Notes under the pieces: generated by a model
Databases searched by the model: none
Seen by the model: the letters and a program-made list of their open reading frames with translations, nothing else
Told to the model about the DNA's origin: nothing
Assembly: GCF_000826545.1 (NCBI RefSeq)
Contig: NZ_CDME01000011.1
Location: 1,688,657 to 1,752,656 of the forward strand
DNA from: Kibdelosporangium sp. MJ126-NF4
GTDB taxonomy: Bacteria > Actinomycetota > Actinomycetes > Mycobacteriales > Pseudonocardiaceae
Reading direction: 5' to 3'
DNA length: 64,000 nucleotides
Position numbers and translations under genes: made by a program
Part shown: positions 22,762-30,723 of the stretch, in pieces
Position numbering within the stretch: the stretch's first letter is position 1
Layout: each line of letters begins with the position of its first letter

Positions 22762-23466
22762 TCACGCGACGCCGAGCAGGCGGTGAGCGGTGTCCGGATC
22801 GGACCGGAACGACTCGGTGTCGGTGCGGTGCGCGATCACTCCGCGGTCCATCACCGCGATCTCGTCGCACACCGAGAACGCCAGGTGCAGGTCCTGTTCG
22901 ACGAGCAGTACGGCGACGCCCTCCGCGCGCATCCGCCCGATGATGTCCATAATGGACTGGATGATCGCGGGGGCGAGGCCGTCGGACGGCTCGTCGAGCA
23001 GGACAAGACGTGGATTGGTGAGCAGGGCCCGCGCGATCGCGAGCATCTGCTGTTCACCGCCGGACAGCGAGCCCGCGGGCTGGCGGACGCGTTCGGCGAG
23101 CCGGGGGAGCAGGTCGAGCACTGTCGTGGTCGTCCACGTGCCGGGCTGCGCGTGTCGGGTGGCCAACTTGAGGTGTTCGCCGACGGTCAGCGGCGGCCAG
23201 ACGCGGCGGCCTTGGGGGACAAGCGCGACGCCCGCGCGTGCGATCCTATGTGGACGACTCGGCAGTGCGGATCCGTCCAGCAGCACGGTGCCGGACCTGG
23301 TGGGCACCAGGCCCATCAAGGTCATGATCAGCGTGGATTTGCCGACGCCGTTGCGGCCGAGCAGGCCGAGGGTGGCGCCCGCGTCCAGCGTCAGGTCGAC
23401 GCCGTCGAGCACGGTGCTGCCCGCGTAACCGGAACGCAACTGGCGCACATCAAGCAACGGGCTCAT
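22762..23466 (-). CDS. LivF-type ABC transporter ATP-binding protein
   Basis: A 234-residue ATPase with Walker A GRNGVGKSTLIMTLMG, signature LSGGEQQMLAIARALL and Walker B RLVLLDEPSDGLAP. The order LDGSALPSRPHRIARAGVALVPQGRRVWPPLTVGEHL is the LivF hallmark. It energises a branched-chain amino acid-type importer; the benzoate genes converging on it suggest an aromatic acid as substrate. It overlaps the livG-type gene by 4 nt and is the last gene of the five-gene operon. Confidence 0.93.
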   Translation of the reverse strand: MSPLLDVRQLRSGYAGSTVLDGVDLTLDAGATLGLLGRNGVGKSTLIMTLMGLVPTRSGTVLLDGSALPSRPHRIARAGVALVPQGRRVWPPLTVGEHLKLATRHAQPGTWTTTTVLDLLPRLAERVRQPAGSLSGGEQQMLAIARALLTNPRLVLLDEPSDGLAPAIIQSIMDIIGRMRAEGVAVLLVEQDLHLAFSVCDEIAVMDRGVIAHRTDTESFRSDPDTAHRLLGVA

Positions 23467-24212
23467 CGGAACAAGTCCTCTCGTCTGCCCGCGCCCAGAT
23501 ACGCCTGGCGTACCTCGTCGCTTGCCCGCACGGTCGCCGGGTCACCGGACAGCAGCACTCGGCCCAGGTTCAGAACCGTCACCGTGTCGGCGAGTTCGAA
23601 CACCACATCGAGGTCGTGCTCGACGAACAACACCGTGATCTCCTGGGGCAGACGGGCGATCAGCGCGACCAGCCGGGCGCGTTCGGACGCCGACATCCCC
23701 GCCGCGGGCTCGTCGAGCAACAGCAGCGTCGGGCGGCAGGCCAGGGCGAGCGCCACTTCCAGTTGCTTGCGTTCGCCGTGGGACAGCGCACTGACCGTGA
23801 CGAGGCCGCGACCGGCGAGACCGACCTGGTCGAGCACCTGGTCCGCGCGGGCGTCAATCGACGGCTGCCGACGCGGCAACCACGAGACGCGGCCCTCGTG
23901 GCGGCGCACCGCGAGCGTGACGTTCTCGGCCACCGACATCGTGGGGAACAGGCTGGCGTGCTGCAGGGTCTGGCTGATGCCGAGACGGCAGCGGCGCACC
24001 TCGGAGGCTCTCGTCACGTCCTGCCCGGCCAGTTCGACCCGGCCGCTGTCGCTCCGCAGCAAGCCGGTGATCAGCTTGAACACCGTGCTCTTGCCCGCGC
24101 CGTTGGGGCCGATCAACGCGTGCCGCGCACCGGCCGTGACCGACAGCGACACATCGTCGACGGCCTTCAGGGCTCCGAAGCTGCGACACAAACCGTGACA
24201 TGAGAGGGTCAT
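23463..24212 (-). CDS. LivG-type ABC transporter ATP-binding protein
   Basis: A 249-residue ATPase. ATG 24212 overlaps the stop of the livM-type gene by 4 nt and gives MTLSCHGLCRSFGALKAVDDVSL at the N-terminus; the longer open frame is an antisense shadow. It has Walker A GPNGAGKSTVFKLITGLL, signature LSHGERKQLEVALALA, and Walker B LLLLDEPAAGMSASE, followed by the long LivG-specific insertion around RCRLGISQTLQHASLFP. It pairs with the livF-type protein on the importer. Confidence 0.93.
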   Translation of the reverse strand: MTLSCHGLCRSFGALKAVDDVSLSVTAGARHALIGPNGAGKSTVFKLITGLLRSDSGRVELAGQDVTRASEVRRCRLGISQTLQHASLFPTMSVAENVTLAVRRHEGRVSWLPRRQPSIDARADQVLDQVGLAGRGLVTVSALSHGERKQLEVALALACRPTLLLLDEPAAGMSASERARLVALIARLPQEITVLFVEHDLDVVFELADTVTVLNLGRVLLSGDPATVRASDEVRQAYLGAGRREDLFR

Positions 24213-25189
24213 CGACGCCTCCTCGGGACGAGTCCGCCGAAGCCGCGGGGAAGGGCGTACACCACGGCGATGAACACCAGGCCCAGCAGCAGCGCGCCGT
24301 GCCCGTCGAGACCTGGTCCGATCGCGTCCCGGATGATGATCACGAGCGCGGCGCCGAGCACCGGCCCCCACAGCGTGCCCGCCCCGCCGATGATCACCGC
24401 GAGCAACGCCAGCGCGGCGGTCGCGAACCCGACATCAGCTGGTGTCACCAGACGTTGTTGCGCGGCAAGCAGAGCACCGGCCATTCCGGCGATCGACCCG
24501 GCGAACACGAACACCGCGTACTTGTAGACCCGCGTGGCGTACCCGAGCGCGCGCATCCGGGGCTCGTTGTCGCGGATACCGCGCAGCGCCGCCCCGAACG
24601 GCGAGCGGCTGACCAGCCAGACGACGGCGAATCCGGCCACGAAGACCGCCAGGACGTACCAGTGCACGAAACCGGACAGCACCAGCGGCTCGTTCCCGAC
24701 ACGGGCAGGCGGGATGGCCGCCATGCCGTTGGCGCCGCCGGTCACCGGGTCCCAGGTCTGGGCGACCTGGTGCAGCAGCTCCCCGATCGCGAGCGTGAGC
24801 ATCAGGAAGAACACGCCGTGTGCGCGGACCGTGATCCAGCCGGTGAGCGCGGCGCCGAGCGCCCCGGCCACCGCCCCGACCAGCAGCGGCACCGGGATCG
24901 CGCTCGTGACGTTGATCGACACCCAGCCCGCCGCGTAGGCGCCGATACCGAAGTACGCCGCGTGTCCCAGCGACGGCAGGCCCGTGATCCCCACCAGCAG
25001 GTCCAGGCTCACCGCGAGCAACCCGAACACCAAAATCCGGCTCAGCGTGCTTGTCGCGAAGGGAGCCAGGAACATCGGCGCCAACGCCAGCACGACAAGG
25101 ACCACCGCGACGACCATCGGCGTCAACCAGTGTCTCGGCTGTGGAGTGACAGGCTCGACCGTCACCGGAGGTTCCGCTATCCGCGTCAT
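24209..25189 (-). CDS. LivM-type ABC transporter permease
   Basis: A 326-residue inner-membrane permease. After a cytoplasmic Pro-rich start come eight or nine hydrophobic segments and the family motif VSLDLLVGITGLPSLGHAAYFGIGAYAAG, then the cytoplasmic coupling loop LRGIRDNEPRMRALGYATRVYKYAVF, and GGAGTLWGPVLGAALVI. It forms the membrane pore with the LivH-type protein. The C-terminus ends in a run of arginines just before the next start codon. Confidence 0.93.
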   Translation of the reverse strand: MTRIAEPPVTVEPVTPQPRHWLTPMVVAVVLVVLALAPMFLAPFATSTLSRILVFGLLAVSLDLLVGITGLPSLGHAAYFGIGAYAAGWVSINVTSAIPVPLLVGAVAGALGAALTGWITVRAHGVFFLMLTLAIGELLHQVAQTWDPVTGGANGMAAIPPARVGNEPLVLSGFVHWYVLAVFVAGFAVVWLVSRSPFGAALRGIRDNEPRMRALGYATRVYKYAVFVFAGSIAGMAGALLAAQQRLVTPADVGFATAALALLAVIIGGAGTLWGPVLGAALVIIIRDAIGPGLDGHGALLLGLVFIAVVYALPRGFGGLVPRRRR

Positions 25190-26076
25190 GACCTCGCCCC
25201 CGCCTTGCCGCCGAACAACCCCTGCGGTCTGAGCACCAGCACCAACGCCAACGCGCCGAACAGGATGAACGACGCGCCGTCCGGGAACAGCGTCCGGCCA
25301 AGCGAATCGACCTGACCGATGACCAGCGCACCGAGCAACGCACCACGGACCGAACCGAGCCCGCCGATCACCACGACGACCAACGCGAGGATCAACACCG
25401 TGGAGTCCAGGCCCGGCCGGGCGCCGTAGATCGGACCACCCAGGACTCCGGCGACAGCGGCCAGCATCGAGCCGAACGCGAACACACCCACCCGGATCAG
25501 CCGATTGTCCACACCGAGCGCGGCAACCATGTCACGGTCGGCGACCGTGGCACGGACCAACGCGCCCAGCGAGGTGCGTTCCACCACGAGGTGGACCACT
25601 GCGGCCAGCACCGCCCCGACCCCGATCAGCGCCAGCCGGTAGGTGGGATAGGCCGCGCCCAGCACCGGCACCGAGCCGTCCAGGCCCGGCGGCGCGCCGA
25701 CCGCCAGCGGGTCGTCGCCGTACACCATCACCAGTGTCTCGACCGCCACGAGCGTGACACCGAGCGTCAGCAGGGCCTGGTCGAGATGGGAACGCTTGCG
25801 CAACGGCTCGGTCATCGCCGACAGCAGCCCGCCGCCTGCCAGCCCGAGCAGCGCCGAAAGGCCGAGGGCGCCGAGGAAGTCGGCCCACGTCGGTTCGCCG
25901 CCCGCCAACGCGGCGCCGACGTACGCGCCGAGGAGGAAGATCGCGCCGTGTGCCAGGTTCAGCACGTCCATCATGCCGAACACCAGCGACAGCCCCACTG
26001 CCACGATGAACAGCAGGAACCCGATGGCGAACCCGTTGACGACGCCGACCAGGTTGGCTTCCAGCCAGGCACCCAT
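25186..26076 (-). CDS. LivH-type ABC transporter permease
   Basis: A 296-residue permease. ATG 26076 was chosen because it lies 2 nt after the stop of the solute-binding gene and gives MGAWLEANLVGVVNGFAIGF. It has the LivH pattern VGLSLVFGMMDVLNLAHGAIFLLGAYVGA, then LVRATVADRDMVAALGVDNRLIRVGVFAFGSMLAAVAGVLGGPIYG and VVIGGLGSVRGALLGALVIG, with eight hydrophobic segments. Its last 4 nt overlap the livM-type start. Together with LivM it makes the translocation path. Confidence 0.93.
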   Translation of the reverse strand: MGAWLEANLVGVVNGFAIGFLLFIVAVGLSLVFGMMDVLNLAHGAIFLLGAYVGAALAGGEPTWADFLGALGLSALLGLAGGGLLSAMTEPLRKRSHLDQALLTLGVTLVAVETLVMVYGDDPLAVGAPPGLDGSVPVLGAAYPTYRLALIGVGAVLAAVVHLVVERTSLGALVRATVADRDMVAALGVDNRLIRVGVFAFGSMLAAVAGVLGGPIYGARPGLDSTVLILALVVVVIGGLGSVRGALLGALVIGQVDSLGRTLFPDGASFILFGALALVLVLRPQGLFGGKAGARS

Positions 26077-26078
26077 GG

Positions 26079-27287
26079 TCAGCTGAACTGACTGGTCGTG
26101 CCGAGGTCGGCGGTGATCGCGTTGACCAGCTTGCCCTCCTTGCGCCGCACGGTCCGCAGGTACATCTTCTGCCGGGGAGTCTGGCTCTCGAACGTCCACG
26201 GGCCACGGGGACTGTCGTCAATGGACCCGATCCCGCCCAGTGCCACGCTGAGCGAATCGCCGTCCACGCCGTTCGACACCTTCAGCGCCCGGCTGAGCAC
26301 GTTGGCCGCGTCCCACGTCTGCAGGGCGAACACGCTGGGTGCCTTGGTGTACCTGGCGGTGTACGCCTCGACGAAGGCCTTGTTCGCCGGGGTGTCCAAC
26401 TGGTCGCTGTAGTGCAGGGACGTCTGCACGCCCAGCGCGGCGTCGCCCTGGGCGGCGAGCACGTCGTTCTCGGTCAGGAAGCCCGAGCCGTAGAGCGGAA
26501 TGGACTCGGCGAGCCCGAACTGCTGATACTGCTTGACGAACGCGACCGCCTCGGTGCCGGAGAAGAAACAGAAGGTCGCCTTGGCCCCGGACGAGCGGAT
26601 CCCGGACAGGAACGGCTGGTAGTCGGTGGTCGTGGCGAACGGCGGCTTCGCGCTGCCCACGACGGTGCCACCGGCGGCCGTGATCGCCTTGGTGAAGCTG
26701 GTGACGACCTCGGTGCCCGCGGCGTAGTCCGGCGCGATCACGTAGACGGGATCCTGCTTGCGCTCCCTGCCGAGATAGGTGCCGAGTACCGAGGCGACCT
26801 GGCCGTTCTGGAACGAGGTACGCCACACATAGGGATTGATCTTGCCCGGGTCGGTGAGCGCCGCCGCGCCCGCGTTCGCCACCAGCATCAGCTTCTTCGA
26901 CTCCGCCACCAGCGGCGCGCAGCCCAACGCGGTCGCGGAACTCACGATTCCCACGACCACGTCAACTCGGTCGGACTGCAGGACCTTCTGCACGGCCGCG
27001 ACGCCCGTCTGCGGAGTCTCGCCCTCGTCGGCGGTGACCGTGGTGACCGTGCGACCGCCCAGCTTGCCGTCGTTGCGCTCCAGCCAGAGTTCCCAGCCGC
27101 GCTGGAGGTCCGTGCCGACCGAGGCGTACGTGCCCGACAGCGAGACGACGAGGCCGACCTTGACAGCCCCGCCGCCCGAACCGCCGCCGGAGTTCTCACT
27201 CAGACTGCTGCCGCATCCCGGCAGCACGGTTAATGTGCCTGCCGCACCGAGCAGCCCGAGCACACGTCGCCGGGAAACAGTCGTCAT
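26079..27287 (-). CDS. Solute-binding lipoprotein of LivKHMGF-type importer
   Basis: A 402-residue periplasmic-type binding protein. ATG 27287 has GAGGTCA upstream and is followed by VSRRRVLGLLGAAG, a Tat-like twin-arginine signal with lipobox LPGC (Cys25). The mature part is a type I periplasmic binding fold: KVGLVVSLSGTYASVGTDLQRGWELW, DVVVGIVSSATALGCAPLVAESKKL, and VYVIAPDYAAGTEVVTSF. The first gene of the operon, it faces the boxCB-ligase genes from the far side, so an aromatic acid such as benzoate is a good candidate ligand. That is inference from context. Confidence 0.9.
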   Translation of the reverse strand: MTTVSRRRVLGLLGAAGTLTVLPGCGSSLSENSGGGSGGGAVKVGLVVSLSGTYASVGTDLQRGWELWLERNDGKLGGRTVTTVTADEGETPQTGVAAVQKVLQSDRVDVVVGIVSSATALGCAPLVAESKKLMLVANAGAAALTDPGKINPYVWRTSFQNGQVASVLGTYLGRERKQDPVYVIAPDYAAGTEVVTSFTKAITAAGGTVVGSAKPPFATTTDYQPFLSGIRSSGAKATFCFFSGTEAVAFVKQYQQFGLAESIPLYGSGFLTENDVLAAQGDAALGVQTSLHYSDQLDTPANKAFVEAYTARYTKAPSVFALQTWDAANVLSRALKVSNGVDGDSLSVALGGIGSIDDSPRGPWTFESQTPRQKMYLRTVRRKEGKLVNAITADLGTTSQFS

Positions 27288-27360
27288 TACTGACCTCGAT
27301 CCCATGGGCCCCAATTCGACAACGGGTTCAAGTTACCGGTGCCGACATCACGGAAATAGA

Positions 27361-27376
27361 CCCATTAATACATGGG
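27361..27376. promoter_or_regulatory. Inverted repeat CCCAT-N6-ATGGG upstream of importer operon
   Basis: CCCAT (27361-27365) and ATGGG (27372-27376) surround TAATAC in an A+T-rich gap, 74 bp before the start of the solute-binding gene. The gap is about 100 bp and must hold the importer promoter. The site is a reasonable operator candidate and is unlike the operator in front of boxC. Confidence 0.4.
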
Positions 27377-27388
27377 ATCATCGGCAGG

Positions 27389-28363
27389 TCAGGGTGTCGT
27401 TGCCTTCCACCGCTCGATCAGGTCGTCCAACGACGTGGGCTTGCCGTACAACCGGAACCGGGCTATCCCGCCGTCCGGGTGGCTGTCCAGCCTGACGTAC
27501 GAGGCCTCGTGCGGTGCCGTGATCCGGAACCGGTGCAAGGTGTCCGGTTGGACCGGAGTCTCAGCGAGCAAAGGGAACCACGACGTCCCGTCGGTCGAAC
27601 CGGACAGTGCGATCCGGTCCGGCGCGTTGCCGCGGTAGTGCCTCGTGGAGATCTCGGCGACCACCGGCACGGCTGGGCAGGCGAGTTTGACGCTGACCCA
27701 GTCGTGCGCGGGGGAGCGGCGCCGCGCGGTCTCCCACCCGTCGGCCATGAAACGGGATTCGCCCGGCTGCAGCATGTTCGACGGCGGTGAGAAGAACCCG
27801 TCGCTGCAGCCGACCACTGTGCCCCCGTTCAACGCGGCCACCAGGTCGAACGGTATGTCCTCCAGATCGCGCGGGTCGGGGACGGCCTCGCCGAACACCC
27901 GCAGCCTGGCCACCCCGCCGTCGGGGACGATGTTCAGCCGCACGTGCGTGACCCGCCACGGAACGTTCACATCGAAGAGATTGTCCGACCCGCCTTTCAG
28001 CGGCGCCGACGGCACGAGCGGGAACCAGTCGGCCGACACCAGGTCGGCCGGTCCGGGATAGCCGTCCGCGCACGTTGCCTCCAGCGAACACGATTCCGGG
28101 AAGTTGCCGAGGAAGTGCGCGGTGTCGACGTTCACCGACCGCACGATTCCCGCGGTGCCCAACCGGAGCAGGACCCAGTCGTGGCCGTCGGCGCGGCCGT
28201 ACCGGCGCCGGGTCTCCCAGCCGTCGTACTGCTGGCCTTTGGGGGTGAAGGTGTGCGGGTGGAAGGTGGCCGGTGCCGGGTTGAGCAGGTTCTCCTTGTC
28301 GGCGAAGAACTCGTCGCTGGCCGACATGACTGTTCCGTACAGGGCGAGGTCGTGGTCACCCAT
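27389..28363 (-). CDS. alc: Allantoicase
   Basis: A 324-residue enzyme that hydrolyses allantoate to ureidoglycolate and urea. It has two tandem jelly-roll repeats with parallel motifs: MADGWETARRRSPAHDWVSVKLACPA in one and YDGWETRRRYGRADGHDWVLLRLGTAG in the other, as in all allantoicases. The N-terminus contains TVMSASDEFFADKENLLNP and the second repeat begins GTVVGCSDGFFSPPSNML, both typical. The start at 28363 overlaps the previous gene by 8 bp. It is the last gene of the purine operon. Confidence 0.93.
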   Translation of the reverse strand: MGDHDLALYGTVMSASDEFFADKENLLNPAPATFHPHTFTPKGQQYDGWETRRRYGRADGHDWVLLRLGTAGIVRSVNVDTAHFLGNFPESCSLEATCADGYPGPADLVSADWFPLVPSAPLKGGSDNLFDVNVPWRVTHVRLNIVPDGGVARLRVFGEAVPDPRDLEDIPFDLVAALNGGTVVGCSDGFFSPPSNMLQPGESRFMADGWETARRRSPAHDWVSVKLACPAVPVVAEISTRHYRGNAPDRIALSGSTDGTSWFPLLAETPVQPDTLHRFRITAPHEASYVRLDSHPDGGIARFRLYGKPTSLDDLIERWKATTP

Positions 28364-28742
28364 CGGTGCCGCCTTTCTTGGACTGGTACAGCATCCAGTC
28401 GCCGTGGTCGGTGATGTCGGTCAGCGAACCGGAGTAGCCGCGGCGCAGCAGCATCGCGAACGAGCTGCTGCCGTCGGCCATCTCGATGACGCCGAGCTCC
28501 AGAACGTGCGGTTCGGCAGGCAACAGCTTGTCCCGCAACACGTCGAGCGGTACGTCGTAGAGCTCGCCCGCGACCGCCGCCCCGCCGTGTGACACCGGGT
28601 GCAGCGCCGGGCAGACGCCGTCCACCGAGTAGAACCGGTACTTCGCCGCCGTCCGGGTCGAGCCGATCAACGGTGAGCCCTCGAGCAGATGGTGCAACGG
28701 GCCGCCGCGCATCGCGCCGCCGTTGAGGAACATGAGCGCCAT
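28356..28742 (-). CDS. GGCT-like allophanate-hydrolase-related protein
   Basis: A 128-residue protein with the small beta-barrel of the gamma-glutamylcyclotransferase superfamily, closest to the C-terminal domain of allophanate hydrolase (AtzF): MFLNGGAMRGGPLHHLLEGSPLIGS, YRFYSVDGVCPALHPV, GGAAVAGELYDVPLDVLRDKLLP and LGVIEMADGSS. AGGAG lies just upstream of ATG 28742. It sits between the permease and allantoicase, so a role with a ureido compound such as ureidoglycolate or a urea derivative is plausible. No close match to a characterised ureidoglycolate lyase is seen. Confidence 0.75.
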   Translation of the reverse strand: MALMFLNGGAMRGGPLHHLLEGSPLIGSTRTAAKYRFYSVDGVCPALHPVSHGGAAVAGELYDVPLDVLRDKLLPAEPHVLELGVIEMADGSSSFAMLLRRGYSGSLTDITDHGDWMLYQSKKGGTDG

Positions 28743-28749
28743 GGAACTC

Positions 28750-30180
28750 CTAACTGAAGAGCAGTTCGATGCCGTGGATACCGAAGTAGACGGCGAACAC
28801 CGCGGCCAGGACCGTCAGCAGCCACCCGGCCTCCCGCCACCTGCCGGTGCACGTCTTGATCAGCACGAAGGAGATCAGGCCCGCGCCGATACCGTTGGTG
28901 ATCGAGTACGTGAACGGGATGATCGCCGCCGTGAGGAACACGGGGATGGTGTAGTCGCTGTCGTTCCACGGAATCCCGCGGCACTGGGCCATCATCATGC
29001 CGCCGATCACGACCAGCGCCGGAGCAGCGGCCTGCGCGGGCACGACCGTCATCAACGGTGTGAACAGCAACGTCACCGCGAACAGCCCGCCGGTGACCAC
29101 ACTGGCCAAACCGGTCCGCGCGCCTTCACCGACGCCCGCGGCCGACTCCAGGAACACGGTGTTGGGAGACGACCCGGTCAGACCGCCTGCGATCGCGCCC
29201 GCGCCGTCCACGAACAGGATCCGGCCCATCCCGGGAACCTTGCCGTCCTTCGACAGCCCGGCTTCCTGCGAGACACTGGTGATGGTGCCCATCGCGTCGA
29301 AGAAACCCGACAGCACCAACGTGAACAGGAACACCGTGGCGGCGATCGGCCCGGCCGAGACGAACCCGCCGAACAGGTCGACCGTGCCGAAGAGGCCGAA
29401 GTCCGGAGCGCCGAGCATGTGATCCGGCAGGGCTGGATCCGTGCGTCCCCACTCGGGCACGTGGAAGACCTCGTGCAGGATCACCGCGAACACAGTGGTG
29501 ATGGCGATGCTGATCAGCAGCGCACCGGCGACCTTGCGGGCCACCAGGACCACCATCAGCAGCAGGCCGAAGCAGAACACCGCGATCGGCCACCCGGCCA
29601 GGTGTCCCTCGCCGAGCCGGACCGGCACGGGTGAGTTCGCCGAGTCCGGCACCCTGGTCACGAACCCGGCGCTGACCAGGCCTACCAGTGCGATGTACAG
29701 ACCGATGCCGACCGTGATCGCGGTCTTGAGCGGCATCGGGATGGCGTTCATGATCCGTTCCCGGACGCCGCTCGCGGCCATCAGAACGATGCAGACGCCT
29801 TCCAGCACAACCAGTCCGAAGGCCTGTGCCCACGTCATGGTTGGCGCCATCTGGAACGCCACCACGCCGTTGATGCCGAGTCCGGCCGCCAGTGCGAGCG
29901 GCGCGTTGCCGATCAGTCCCATGAGGACTGTCATCACCGCGGCGGACACCGCGGTTGCCGTGGTGATCTGTGCCGGATCGAGTCTGGCACCGGTGATGTC
30001 CGCCGACGCGCCGAGGATCAGCGGGTTCAGCAGGACGATGTAGGCCATCGCGACGAAGGTGGTGATCCCGCCGCGGATTTCTCTCGATACGGTGGTCTGC
30101 CGCCCGGTGATGGCGAAAAGCCGATCCAGGGCAGGCGACAGCCACCTGGTTAAACGGTCGTCATTGTCCGTTTGGGTCAT
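28750..30180 (-). CDS. NCS2 purine permease (AzgA/PbuG type)
   Basis: A 476-residue membrane transporter with about 12-14 helices. It carries the AzgA-subfamily marks EIRGGITTFVAMAYIVLLNPLIL, AAGLGINGVVAF, GFFDAMGTITSVSQEAGL and the signature GGLTGSSPNTVFLESAAGVGEGARTGLASVV. This subfamily brings in hypoxanthine, guanine or adenine by proton symport. Its place in the operon with guanine deaminase and xanthine dehydrogenase fits guanine/hypoxanthine uptake. A 74 nt gap separates it from the deaminase gene. Confidence 0.93.
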   Translation of the reverse strand: MTQTDNDDRLTRWLSPALDRLFAITGRQTTVSREIRGGITTFVAMAYIVLLNPLILGASADITGARLDPAQITTATAVSAAVMTVLMGLIGNAPLALAAGLGINGVVAFQMAPTMTWAQAFGLVVLEGVCIVLMAASGVRERIMNAIPMPLKTAITVGIGLYIALVGLVSAGFVTRVPDSANSPVPVRLGEGHLAGWPIAVFCFGLLLMVVLVARKVAGALLISIAITTVFAVILHEVFHVPEWGRTDPALPDHMLGAPDFGLFGTVDLFGGFVSAGPIAATVFLFTLVLSGFFDAMGTITSVSQEAGLSKDGKVPGMGRILFVDGAGAIAGGLTGSSPNTVFLESAAGVGEGARTGLASVVTGGLFAVTLLFTPLMTVVPAQAAAPALVVIGGMMMAQCRGIPWNDSDYTIPVFLTAAIIPFTYSITNGIGAGLISFVLIKTCTGRWREAGWLLTVLAAVFAVYFGIHGIELLFS

Positions 30181-30254
30181 CCGTCGTTCCCCTTGCCGGT
30201 GGGTAAACGTGTGCGATCTCTTCCCGTGCTCCGGTCAGCACGTACGGGCAGGGC

Positions 30255-30722
30255 TCAGTACTCGACCCGGTCCGGGCGGTCCAGCCATGCCGTGAACGGC
30301 CTGAAGCCGTCCACTTCAGACACCTGGCGGACGGGTAGTGACCAGGTGTCCCGGGGGTGTTCGAAAAGTTCGTAGAAGGCCAGGTCGTCGAAACCGGCCT
30401 TGGCCGCGTCGTGCCGGTCGGCCGCGTAGAGGATCCGGTCGACCCGCGCCCACAGCGAGGAGCTCAGGCACATCGGGCACGGCTCGCACGATGACACCAG
30501 CACGCAGCCGTCCAGTTTGAACGTGTTCAGCTCCTGGCAGGCGCGGCGGATCGCCACGACCTCCGCGTGTGCGGTCGGGTCGAGCGTGGGCGTGACCAGG
30601 TTGACGCCTGTGCTGACGATCTGGCCGTCCTTGACCACGAGCGCGCCGAACGGGCCGCCGCCGTTGGCGACGTTCTCGGTCGCCAGGTCGATACACCGGC
30701 GCAGCCACTCTGATTCCGACAT
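30255..30722 (-). CDS. guaD: Guanine deaminase (cytidine-deaminase fold)
   Basis: A 155-residue zinc deaminase. ATG 30722 lies 1 nt past the xanthine dehydrogenase stop; the longer frame is a shadow. Zinc ligands are His-Ala-Glu (AHAEVVAI) and PCPMC (SSCEPCPMCLSS). The C-terminus ends in a short acidic tail with the GFDDLAFYELF segment that closes the active site in GuaD. The length matches B. subtilis GuaD. It converts guanine to xanthine, which feeds the dehydrogenase encoded just upstream. Confidence 0.9.
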   Translation of the reverse strand: MSESEWLRRCIDLATENVANGGGPFGALVVKDGQIVSTGVNLVTPTLDPTAHAEVVAIRRACQELNTFKLDGCVLVSSCEPCPMCLSSSLWARVDRILYAADRHDAAKAGFDDLAFYELFEHPRDTWSLPVRQVSEVDGFRPFTAWLDRPDRVEY

Positions 30723-30723
30723 G

